DNA from: Prauserella flavalba
GTDB taxonomy: Bacteria; Actinomycetota; Actinomycetes; Mycobacteriales; Pseudonocardiaceae
Length of the DNA stretch: 64,000 nucleotides
Direction of reading: 5' to 3'
NCBI RefSeq assembly: GCF_003202235.1
Contig: NZ_MASU01000013.1
Span: 186,001 to 250,000 of the forward strand
The notes beneath the pieces are model-generated. The model was given only the letters and a program-made list of their open reading frames with translations, was not told the origin of the DNA and searched no databases. This document shows, one piece after another, positions 57,286 through 64,000 of the stretch. Made by a program: the position numbers and the translations under genes. How positions within the stretch are numbered: the stretch's first letter is position 1; every line of letters starts with the position of its first letter.

Positions 57286-58210
57286 CCTTGCTCCCGGGAG
57301 TGTCCAAGCGGCGAGCCAGTTCCCGCAGCAGCTCCTGCGCGTCGGTGACCAGCCCGAGGTCGGCCATCGCCGTCATGGGCGAGCTGCCGTCGGTGTTCAC
57401 GGACACGACGTGGCGCGGGTTGCCGAGACCGCCGGTGTGCTGGGTGGCGCCGGAGACCCCGAACGCCACGTACAGATCCGGATCGACGACCACGCCGGTG
57501 GTGCCGATCTGCCGTTCGTAGGGCGCCCAGCCCGCGTCGGTGACCACGCGCGTCGCGCCGACGGACGCGCCCAGCGCCGAGGCGACCTCGCCGAGCAGCG
57601 CGAGCGACTCCGGCCCGGTGAGGGCACCCCTCGCCAGGCCGGCGCCCGCACCGAGGATGCGCGGGGCCTCCGCGAGGTCCGCGGTCGCCGGGTCGGGGTC
57701 GAGCACCTCGAGCACACGCGCGTCGGGAGAGTCCGGGACGTCCAGGTCGACGTGGGTGACCTCGGGCGTTCCCTCCGCGGGGGCGCTGCCGCGCACGCCG
57801 GGCACGAGCGTCGCGACGAACGGCCCCGACGTCTCCACGGTCACCGAGAGCCTGCCGTCCCAGCGGGCGAGGTCCGCGCAGCTTTCGCCGATCCGCACCG
57901 CACCGGCCAGCAGCGGCCGGTCGAGCTCGGCGGCGAGGCGGGGCGCGAAATCCCTGCCGTCGGCGGAAGCGGGCAGTACGACACGGCGCACGTCCCGCAG
58001 CAGCGGCGCGAGCGCGCTCGCCCACGCCCCCGCGGCGAAGTCACCGGCCTCGACGCACCACGCGCGCCGCAGCGGCAGTTGGCCGACAGCCTCGGCACAT
58101 CCGGAGCCGACGAGCAGCGCGTGCCCGTCCGCCTCGGCCACGGCCTCGTCCCCGCCGAGCGGGGGCACACCACGGCGGATCACCAGCAGCGCAAGGGAGT
58201 TCACGTTCAC
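57278..58210 (-). CDS. Electron transfer flavoprotein alpha-type subunit (mycofactocin-associated)
   Basis: A 310-residue protein with an ETF alpha C-terminal FAD domain: APRILGAGAGLARGALTGPE, RVVTDAGWAPYERQIGTTGV, DPDLYVAFGVSGATQHTGGL and VVSVNTDGSSPMTAMADLGL. The N-terminal half is reduced and diverged. The SGATQHTGG loop and the arginine in YERQIGTTG are the expected FAD contacts. GTG 58210 overlaps the preceding flavoprotein stop; GTG 58204 is an alternative. It pairs with the beta-type subunit encoded three genes downstream. Confidence 0.85.
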   Translation of the reverse strand: MNVNSLALLVIRRGVPPLGGDEAVAEADGHALLVGSGCAEAVGQLPLRRAWCVEAGDFAAGAWASALAPLLRDVRRVVLPASADGRDFAPRLAAELDRPLLAGAVRIGESCADLARWDGRLSVTVETSGPFVATLVPGVRGSAPAEGTPEVTHVDLDVPDSPDARVLEVLDPDPATADLAEAPRILGAGAGLARGALTGPESLALLGEVASALGASVGATRVVTDAGWAPYERQIGTTGVVVDPDLYVAFGVSGATQHTGGLGNPRHVVSVNTDGSSPMTAMADLGLVTDAQELLRELARRLDTPGSKDA

Positions 58211-60171
58211 AATGCCACCGCCACCCGGTGTCCCTCGACCACGGCGGCGTGGGCGCGGCGCGGGGCCACGCAGTCACCGGCGCGGTACACCTCGAACTCG
58301 GCCGAGCCCGAGAGCTCGTGCCACAGCCCGTCCTCCGGCGCCTGGTGCGTCGCGCACACCACCCAGTCACAGCGCACGTCGGTGGTTGATCCGGTGGTGT
58401 GCGTCAGCACCTGCAGCCGCACACCACCGGCGTCCTCCTCGGCACCCAGCACGACCTCGTCGGTGGTCTGGGTGATCCCTTTCGCGGCGGCCCGCACGTT
58501 GAAGGTCTCCATGTCCAGCGTCACGCCGAGGTCCTGGCCCACGACCATGCCCGACGTCGAGATCCGCACGGTGCAGCCACGGTCGGCGAGCAGCTCGGCC
58601 ACCGACGTCGCCTGGTGGAAGCCGAGGTCGTCGATCACCACGACCTCGCCCTCGGGGGTGACCCGGCCCTCCAGCACGTCCCGCACGTCGACGATCCGCT
58701 CGATGCCGCCCGCCCACCACGGCGCCTGCGGTTTCGCGCCGGTCGCCAGCACCACGACCTCCGGCTTCAGCGCGCGGATCTCGTCGGCGGTCGCCGTGAC
58801 ACCCGTGCGCACGTCCACGCCGTAGCGGTGGCACTCCGAGAGCGAGTTGCGCACCACGTCGAGGAACTCGGCTCGGCTCGGCACGCTCGCGGCCTCACTC
58901 ACCTGCCCGCCCGTGGTCTGGTTGCGCTCCAGCAACGTCACCTCGTGCCCGCGTTCCGCGGCCGTCGCCGCGGCCTGCAGCCCGGCGGGCCCACCGCCCA
59001 CCACCACGACCCGGCGGCCCCGCCGCGTCGGCATCGGCAGCGCGACGCTCTCCTTGCCCGTGCGCGGGTTCTCGATGCAGCCCAGCCAGCGGTTGAGACC
59101 CATGCGGCCAACGCATTCCTGGTTGCACGACAGGCACGTGCGGATCTCCGTGGCGTGGCCCGCGCGGGCCTTGGCGACGAAGTCGGCGTCGGCGATCTGC
59201 CCGCGCACCACGCCGATCAGGTCCGCGTGGCCCTCGGCGAGCGCGCGGTCGGCCTGCAACGGGTCCTTGAACCGGCCGACGCCCACCACCGGCAGGTCCA
59301 CCGCCTTGCGCAGCGCGCTCGGGATGAACATCGCGTAGCCGGGCGGGATGCTCATCGACGCCTCGATCATGTACAGCGTCGACGTGGCGACCCCGATCGA
59401 GGTGTTGATGTAGTCGACGTGCCCGCTCGCCTCGACCCACCTGGCGACCTCGACGGCCTCGTCGATCGTGGTGCCGCCCTCGATCAGCTCGTCGCCGCAG
59501 AGCCGCACGCCCAGCGCGAGGCCGGGCCCGATCGCCTCACGCACCGCGGCCACGAGCCGCAGCAGGATCCGCGCGCGGTTCTCCAGCGAACCGCCGTAGT
59601 CGTCGGTGCGGACGTTGGTGGCGGGGGAGAGGAAGCCGCGCACGATCGAGGAGTGCGAGCACTGCAGCTCCACGCCGTTGAACCCGCCCGCCCGGCAGTG
59701 CTCGGCGACCTTCGCGTACCCGGCCACGATCTCGTCGATCTCGGCGACCGTGACGGCCTTCGGCACCTCGCGGAACAGCGGGTCGGGCACGGGCGAGGGT
59801 GCCCACACCGGCAGCCGCGAGTACATGCTCGACGCCTGCCCGCCGTTGTGGTTGAGCTGGGCGAAGATCGGCACGCCGTGCGCGTGCACCGCCTCGGTGA
59901 TCCGCCGGTAGCCCGGAATCACCTCGGGGTGGAAGCCGTGGATGAGCTTCTCGTACGGCCAGTCCGTCGGATGGGTCGAGTGCTCCTCGGTGATGATGAG
60001 CCCCGCGCCGCCCTTGGCGCGCGCCGCGTAGTAGGCCGCGTGCTGCTCGCTCGGCAGCCCTTCCTTCGCGTAGTTCGTCAGGTGTGCGGAGAACACCACG
60101 CGGTTGGCCAGCGTCACCGGGCCCAGCCGCAGCGGCGAGAACAGGTAACGGTAACGGCTCGTTGCGCTCAT
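58207..60171 (-). CDS. Mycofactocin-system FadH/OYE family oxidoreductase 2
   Basis: A 654-residue flavoprotein built like 2,4-dienoyl-CoA reductase. The N-terminal old-yellow-enzyme barrel (~1-350) has LRLGPVTLANRVVFSAHLTN, GGAGLIITEEHSTHPTDW and GGSLENRARILLRLVAAVRE. The 4Fe-4S site CLSCNQECVGRMGLNRWLGC has all four cysteines. The C-terminal FAD/NAD part begins RRVVVVGGGPAGLQAAATAA. Its ATG overlaps the stop of the first OYE gene. Such genes mark mycofactocin loci, but their substrates are not established. Confidence 0.88.
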   Translation of the reverse strand: MSATSRYRYLFSPLRLGPVTLANRVVFSAHLTNYAKEGLPSEQHAAYYAARAKGGAGLIITEEHSTHPTDWPYEKLIHGFHPEVIPGYRRITEAVHAHGVPIFAQLNHNGGQASSMYSRLPVWAPSPVPDPLFREVPKAVTVAEIDEIVAGYAKVAEHCRAGGFNGVELQCSHSSIVRGFLSPATNVRTDDYGGSLENRARILLRLVAAVREAIGPGLALGVRLCGDELIEGGTTIDEAVEVARWVEASGHVDYINTSIGVATSTLYMIEASMSIPPGYAMFIPSALRKAVDLPVVGVGRFKDPLQADRALAEGHADLIGVVRGQIADADFVAKARAGHATEIRTCLSCNQECVGRMGLNRWLGCIENPRTGKESVALPMPTRRGRRVVVVGGGPAGLQAAATAAERGHEVTLLERNQTTGGQVSEAASVPSRAEFLDVVRNSLSECHRYGVDVRTGVTATADEIRALKPEVVVLATGAKPQAPWWAGGIERIVDVRDVLEGRVTPEGEVVVIDDLGFHQATSVAELLADRGCTVRISTSGMVVGQDLGVTLDMETFNVRAAAKGITQTTDEVVLGAEEDAGGVRLQVLTHTTGSTTDVRCDWVVCATHQAPEDGLWHELSGSAEFEVYRAGDCVAPRRAHAAVVEGHRVAVAL

Positions 60172-62090
60172 CGGTGCACCGCCAGTGGTTTCGCGGCGAA
60201 CGCCAGCGCGGCCCTGCGGCCCTCCAGTACGGCCTCGTGCACCGATCGCGGGGCCACGCGGTCGCCCGCCTCCACCATCCCGGCCGGAACCGGGGTGGGA
60301 TCGGGCAGCCGGTGTCCACAGTGGATCAGGGTGGCGCACTCGAGCTCGGTGGCCGTGCCGGTGTAGGCGTCGGTGACCACCACGTGACCCGCGTGCACCT
60401 CGCGCAGCAGGCTCCGCTTCGCGAGCCGCACCCCCGCGCGCTGCAGGCGCGCGTTGGCGTCGGCGAGGTCGCCGGTGAGCGCGAGCTGCGTGCCCACCAC
60501 CTGGTCCTGCGTGATGATCGTGGTCGGCCTGCCCGCGGCAGCGGCCAGCTCGGCGATGCCGACGCCCACGGCGTCGCCCACCGGGTCGTAGACCGCGACC
60601 GGCCCCTCCGGCAGGCGGTCGGGCGCGGTGAGCAGGTCGACGACGTCGAGCACGAACCCGCCGTCGCGCACGGTGTACCTGCGCGGTCCGGCGACCGATC
60701 CGGTCGCGACCACGACGTCGCCGGACAGCTCCGCCAGGTCGGCCTCGGTGTTCACCGCGACCTCCACGCCGAGCCGGTGCACCTCGGCCACGAGCCAGCG
60801 CGCGAGGTTGCCAAGACGGTCGCGGCCCGGCACGCGGGCGGCCAGGGTAAGCATCCCGCCCAGCGCGGCCTCCCGCTCGACCAGGCGCACCCGGTGCCCG
60901 CGCAGGGCGAGCACGCGCGCGGCCTCCAGCCCGGCAGGGCCGCCGCCGACGACGAGCACCGACCGCGCGGGATCGGTGCCGGCAGTGCCGTCGACGGGCG
61001 CGTCGCCGGTCTCGTGCCCGCTGCGGGGGTCGCCGATGCAGCTGACGATCGGGTTACGGTTGTCGCGGACCCTGCACTTCTGGTTGGTGAGCGTGCACGG
61101 CCGCACGGGCTCCGCCGTGCCGAGCTTGCGCACCAGCTCCGCGTCCGCGATCTGCGCGCGCGTCATCTCCACCAGGTCGGCCACGCCGTCGGCGAGCGCC
61201 TGCTCGGCCTGCCCGGGCTCCACCACCGAGCCCTGGAGGATCACCGGCGCCGCACCGGCCACCGCCTCGCGGATGCCGCGGCACAGCTCGGTGTTGAAGC
61301 CCGGCTCGGTGTGCGAGTCGGGGCGCGTGGCCGAGGTGCCCATCGCGGAACCGCGCACCACGACGAGGTAGTCGACCCCGCGGGCGAGGTCCTTCGCGAC
61401 CTCCCGCGCCTGTTCGGGCGTGATCCCCGCCCACGGCGCCAGCTCGTCACAGGAGAGGCGCAGGCCGAGCACCCGGCCGTCGCCGATGCGGGCCCGCACC
61501 GCGGCGAGCACCTCACGCAGCAGCAGGGCCTTGTCGGTGCCGTAGGCGTCGCCGCGCTGGTTGGTCAGCCCCGAGAGGAACTGCCGCAGCAGCGCGTGCT
61601 GGCCCGCGTCCACCTCCACCCCGTCGAGGTCCGCTTCCACGGCCAGCTCGGCGGCGCGCGTGAACCCGGCCACCACCGCGCGGATCTCGGCGGCCTCCAT
61701 CTCCATCGGCATCTCGCGGCTCGCCACGTCCGGCACCCGCGAGGGCGCCCACAGCGCCTGCTGCGAGAACGCCGACGAGCCCTGCGAGCCCGCGTGGCCG
61801 AGTCCCGCGAGCACGAGCGTCCCGTGTGGACGGCAGGCCTGCACGACGGACGCCCAGCCTTCACCGCAGTCGGCGGCGAGCGGGGCCCGCTCGTAGGGCC
61901 AGTCCGAGTCGTGGACGCTGGCCGTCTCGGTGACGATCAGCCCCGCACCGCCGGCGGCGCGGCGTTCGTAGTAGGCCACGTGGGCCGCCGAGATCGCCCT
62001 GCCGCGGGCGAGGTTCGTCTCGTGTGGTCCGAAGAGCACGCGCGACGGTGCGCGGCGACCGGCCAGCGTGACCGGTTCGGTGAGTTTCAC
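60168..62090 (-). CDS. Mycofactocin-system FadH/OYE family oxidoreductase 1
   Basis: A 640-residue paralog of the next gene with the same barrel plus FAD/NAD layout (SRVLFGPHETNLARGRAISA, GGAGLIVTETASVHDSDW, SVLVVGGGPAGLEAARVLAL). In the iron-sulphur region it reads CTLTNQKCRVRDNRNPIVSC: threonine replaces the second of the four cysteines seen in the paralog, so the cluster may be lost or changed. GTG 62090 overlaps the mftC stop (GTGA). The two OYE proteins share roughly the same length and may have arisen by duplication. Confidence 0.87.
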   Translation of the reverse strand: MKLTEPVTLAGRRAPSRVLFGPHETNLARGRAISAAHVAYYERRAAGGAGLIVTETASVHDSDWPYERAPLAADCGEGWASVVQACRPHGTLVLAGLGHAGSQGSSAFSQQALWAPSRVPDVASREMPMEMEAAEIRAVVAGFTRAAELAVEADLDGVEVDAGQHALLRQFLSGLTNQRGDAYGTDKALLLREVLAAVRARIGDGRVLGLRLSCDELAPWAGITPEQAREVAKDLARGVDYLVVVRGSAMGTSATRPDSHTEPGFNTELCRGIREAVAGAAPVILQGSVVEPGQAEQALADGVADLVEMTRAQIADAELVRKLGTAEPVRPCTLTNQKCRVRDNRNPIVSCIGDPRSGHETGDAPVDGTAGTDPARSVLVVGGGPAGLEAARVLALRGHRVRLVEREAALGGMLTLAARVPGRDRLGNLARWLVAEVHRLGVEVAVNTEADLAELSGDVVVATGSVAGPRRYTVRDGGFVLDVVDLLTAPDRLPEGPVAVYDPVGDAVGVGIAELAAAAGRPTTIITQDQVVGTQLALTGDLADANARLQRAGVRLAKRSLLREVHAGHVVVTDAYTGTATELECATLIHCGHRLPDPTPVPAGMVEAGDRVAPRSVHEAVLEGRRAALAFAAKPLAVHR

Positions 62091-63283
62091 GGCCGGAAAC
62101 CTGCCAGCGGGCTCGTGTCGCACGCGCGGTCAGGCAGGCGGTCGGGCTCCGGTGGGCCCCAGCCGATGCTGACGCCGACGCGCTTGGTCCGGTTGGGCTT
62201 GGAGTGGTCCTTGTCCGGCTTCGGCTTCTCCGAGCCGCCGCCGACGAGGGCGAGCGCGCGCTCCCCGTTGCCCTTGACGCATTCGGGATCGGGGCCGTCG
62301 AGCGGAAGGCCCGTGAAGAACTTGGCGGCCATGCAGCCGCCCTGGCACGAGTCGTAGGCGGAGCAAGACGTGCACGCGCCACCGGTCTGCGGGGCGCGCA
62401 GCCGCTCGAACAGCTCGGATGTGCGCCAGACGGACGTGAACCCGCCCTCGTCACGCACGTTGCCCGCGAGGAACTCGTCGTGGATCGCGAACGGGCACGC
62501 GTACACGTCGCCGATCGGGTCGATGAGGCACACCACGCGCCCCGCACCACACAGGTTCAGGCCCGGCAGCGGGGTGGAGCCGAGCGCGTTGAGGTGGAAG
62601 AACGAGTCGCCGGTGAGCACGTTCTCGCCGTGGTCGATCAGCCACTCGTACAGCTTGAGCTGCTGGTCGGCCGTGGGGTGCAGCTCGTCCCACGTGTCGG
62701 CGCCCCGGCCCGACGGCCGCAGTCGCGTGATGCGCAGCTGCGCCCCGTATTCGTCGGCGATGCGCTTGAACTCGTCGAGCTGGCCGACGTTGTGGCGCGT
62801 CATCACGACGCTGATCTTGAAGTCCTTGAAGCCCGCGTCGCGCAGGTTCTCCATCGCCCGCATGGTGGTGTTGAACGAGCCCGGCCCGCGCACGTAGTCG
62901 TTGACCTCGGCGGTGGCGCCGTCGAGCGACAGCTGCACGTCGACGTAGTCGGTGCCGGCGAGCCAGCGGGCCCGCTCCGGGGTGATGCGCACGCCGTTGG
63001 TGGAGAACTTCACGCCCACGTTGTGCGCGACGGCGTAGTCGACCAGCTCCCAGAAGTCGGGCCGGATCGTGGGCTCGCCGCCGCCGATGTTGACGTAGAA
63101 CACCTGCAGGCGCTGCAGTTCGTCGATGACGGCCTTGCATTCCTCAGTGGACAGTTCGCGCGGGTCGCGGCGGCCCGACGAGGAAAGGCAGTGCACGCAG
63201 GAGAGGTTGCAGGCGTAGGTCAGTTCCCACGTGAGGCAGATGGGGGCGTCCAGCCCGTGCTGGAAGTGCTCGACGAGTTTCAT
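62087..63283 (-). CDS. mftC: Mycofactocin radical SAM maturase MftC
   Basis: A 398-residue radical SAM/SPASM enzyme. The radical SAM cluster is CNLSCVHC in LTWELTYACNLSCVHCLSSS. Glycine-rich and SAM motifs are VNIGGGEPTIRP and VQLSLDGATAEVNDYVRG. The SPASM cysteines include NLCGAGRVVCLIDPIGDVYA and CTSCSAYDSCQGGCMAAKFF. It decarboxylates and cyclises the C-terminal Val-Tyr of MftA with MftB as carrier. A basic ~50-residue C-terminal tail (EKPKPDKDHSKPNRTKRVGV) follows. Its ATG overlaps the mftB stop. Confidence 0.97.
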   Translation of the reverse strand: MKLVEHFQHGLDAPICLTWELTYACNLSCVHCLSSSGRRDPRELSTEECKAVIDELQRLQVFYVNIGGGEPTIRPDFWELVDYAVAHNVGVKFSTNGVRITPERARWLAGTDYVDVQLSLDGATAEVNDYVRGPGSFNTTMRAMENLRDAGFKDFKISVVMTRHNVGQLDEFKRIADEYGAQLRITRLRPSGRGADTWDELHPTADQQLKLYEWLIDHGENVLTGDSFFHLNALGSTPLPGLNLCGAGRVVCLIDPIGDVYACPFAIHDEFLAGNVRDEGGFTSVWRTSELFERLRAPQTGGACTSCSAYDSCQGGCMAAKFFTGLPLDGPDPECVKGNGERALALVGGGSEKPKPDKDHSKPNRTKRVGVSIGWGPPEPDRLPDRACDTSPLAGFRP

Positions 63284-63564
63284 GAGGTCCCTCTTGCTTC
63301 GATCGTGCCCGCGGACAGCAGCCCGGCGAGCGCGTCGAGATAGCGCTGCTGCTCCGCCTCGGGTACCTCGGCGGAGAGGAGCGCGGAACGAGCGTCGGGC
63401 TGGTTCTCGAGTTCCCGGACGACGTTCACCAGCAGCTGCGTCTTGAGAAACGAGAGCTTGCGCGTGGTGAAGTCGTAGACGAGAGCGCCGAACGGTTCCG
63501 GCCGTAACGCGACTGAGGAGCTCAGCCGGTACGGCCGGTCCGGGGCGAACTGATCAGTAGACAC
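63280..63564 (-). CDS. mftB: Mycofactocin precursor-binding chaperone MftB
   Basis: A 94-residue PqqD-like peptide-binding protein (RRE). It contains PYRLSSSVALRPEPFGALVY and DFTTRKLSFLKTQLLVNVVR, the usual MftB core. It binds MftA and presents it to MftC. GTG 63564 lies within the end of mftA (overlap of 11 bases), a strong sign of co-translation. Confidence 0.95.
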   Translation of the reverse strand: MSTDQFAPDRPYRLSSSVALRPEPFGALVYDFTTRKLSFLKTQLLVNVVRELENQPDARSALLSAEVPEAEQQRYLDALAGLLSAGTIEARGTS

Positions 63565-63643
63565 CGCACATGCCGTCGATCGACACCTCTTCGACGAGCA
63601 GGTCTTCCTCGACGGTGACCTCGGTGGCGGCGGATTCGTTCAT
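63554..63643 (-). CDS. mftA: Mycofactocin precursor peptide MftA
   Basis: A 29-residue peptide on the minus strand. Acidic leader segments (TEVTVEEDLLVEEV) precede the invariant C-terminal core IDGMCGVY. The final Val-Tyr pair becomes the redox-active mycofactocin core. GAGGAG (63653-63658) precedes the ATG at good distance. It is short and easily missed by gene callers. It heads the leftward operon, 52 bases from the palindrome before mftR. Confidence 0.97.
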   Translation of the reverse strand: MNESAATEVTVEEDLLVEEVSIDGMCGVY

Positions 63644-63695
63644 GGCAAGCTACTCCTCACTGAGCAGGTTGTTGTGACCGACGGCACGAGCATAA

Positions 63696-63710
63696 TGGCA
63701 CCGGGTGCCA
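63696..63710. promoter_or_regulatory. Probable MftR operator
   Basis: TGGCACC, one base, GGTGCCA forms a perfect 7-bp inverted repeat in the 68-base gap between divergent mftA and mftR, directly before the likely mftR start. On the mft strand it lies next to CATTATGCT, a possible -10 region, so binding would block both directions. Confidence 0.65.
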
Positions 63711-63711
63711 A

Positions 63712-64000
63712 ATGGAAGGGATCGGGGCGAAAGCGGTGGCGGAACCATCCGTTCGGCCAGGTAGACGCCGGTCGACGAGTCAGCACGAGCTGGAGGCCGT
63801 GGCCTTCGAGCTGTTCGAGCGCGAGGGCTTCGACGCCACCACCGTCGACGCGATCGCGAAGAGCGCGGGTATCGGCAGACGCACGTTCTTCCGGTATTTC
63901 GAGTCCAAGAACGACGTGGTCTGGGGGTCGTTCACCGAGCAGCTCGACCACATGCGGGAACGGTTCGCGCAGCGGCCGGCCGACGAGCCGCTCATGGAGT
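63712..64000 (+). CDS. mftR: TetR-family mycofactocin regulator MftR (cut by window edge)
   Basis: The first ~96 codons of a TetR regulator. The HTH reads SQHELEAVAFELFEREGFDA, then TTVDAIAKSAGIGRRTFFRY and FESKNDVVWG. This is the normal MftR-type N-terminus with GIGRRTFFRYFESKNDVVWG. The start is ATG 63712 or in-frame GTG 63736. It is divergent from mftA. In mycobacteria MftR represses the mft operon and is relieved by acyl-CoA ligands. The C-terminal ligand domain is outside the window. Confidence 0.88.
   Translation, partial: MEGIGAKAVAEPSVRPGRRRSTSQHELEAVAFELFEREGFDATTVDAIAKSAGIGRRTFFRYFESKNDVVWGSFTEQLDHMRERFAQRPADEPLME

Overview
The window is high-GC actinobacterial DNA with tightly packed, often translationally coupled genes, many GTG starts, a complete mycofactocin-type locus, three S-adenosyl methyltransferases of the actinobacterial Methyltransf_19 (DUF574) family and a tuberculostearate-type methylation gene pair. 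This fits Pseudonocardiaceae (Amycolatopsis, Saccharomonospora, Prauserella and relatives). I cannot fix the genus by eye. No rRNA, tRNA, CRISPR array or insertion-sequence transposase was seen, and no gap without a gene exceeds about 250 bases.

Layout. 1-2100: end of a methyltransferase, a tautomerase-YHS fusion, and a TetR regulator with a Ddn-like F420 oxidoreductase. 2154-7368: a SorC-type regulator divergent from a polyol/sugar operon (zinc alcohol dehydrogenase, lipoprotein binding protein, two permeases; no ATPase), with matched operators on both sides. 7598-8419: first Methyltransf_19 protein. 8551-13950: urea-type ABC transporter urtABCDE plus a GntR regulator. 14127-18956: hemerythrin protein, AI-2E-type permease, DUF3040 protein, purC and a pyruvate-oxidase-like ThDP enzyme. 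19150-23660: a second Methyltransf_19 protein facing a three-gene cassette of class II diterpene cyclase, P450 and UbiA-family protein. 23787-26986: secreted ceramidase coupled to a beta-propeller protein. 27075-32522: AraC regulator, PLP decarboxylase, epoxide-hydrolase-like enzyme and envelope proteins. 32601-35257: likely 10-methyl fatty acid genes tmsB/tmsA. 35371-39608: third Methyltransf_19 protein coupled to a cytokinin-dehydrogenase-like FAD oxidase, a PPOX protein, and TetR and LysR regulators. 39753-42652: CitMHS transporter with an AtuA-type pair. 43398-51705: DUF6480 protein, NDH-2, and an aerobic benzoyl-CoA (box) cluster with a PaaX-like regulator.

51756-64000 is a large leftward mycofactocin operon. 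Read from its promoter: mftA, mftB, mftC, two FadH/OYE flavoproteins, ETF alpha, an ETF-quinone-reductase-like flavoprotein, its ferredoxin, ETF beta, an SDR, mftF and mftE, with mftR divergent at the right edge. The gene content implies that a redox peptide is made, glycosylated, reduced by coupled dehydrogenases, and re-oxidised through a dedicated ETF/quinone branch. mftD is not in the window.

Two families of small repeats mark the intergenic spaces: a 55-bp double-palindrome element (with a 109-bp long form) at six places, and 21-bp tandem arrays at two places. One long element and one 21-bp array lie inside the mycofactocin operon. The most interesting systems are the mycofactocin-ETF operon without mftD and the diterpenoid cassette.
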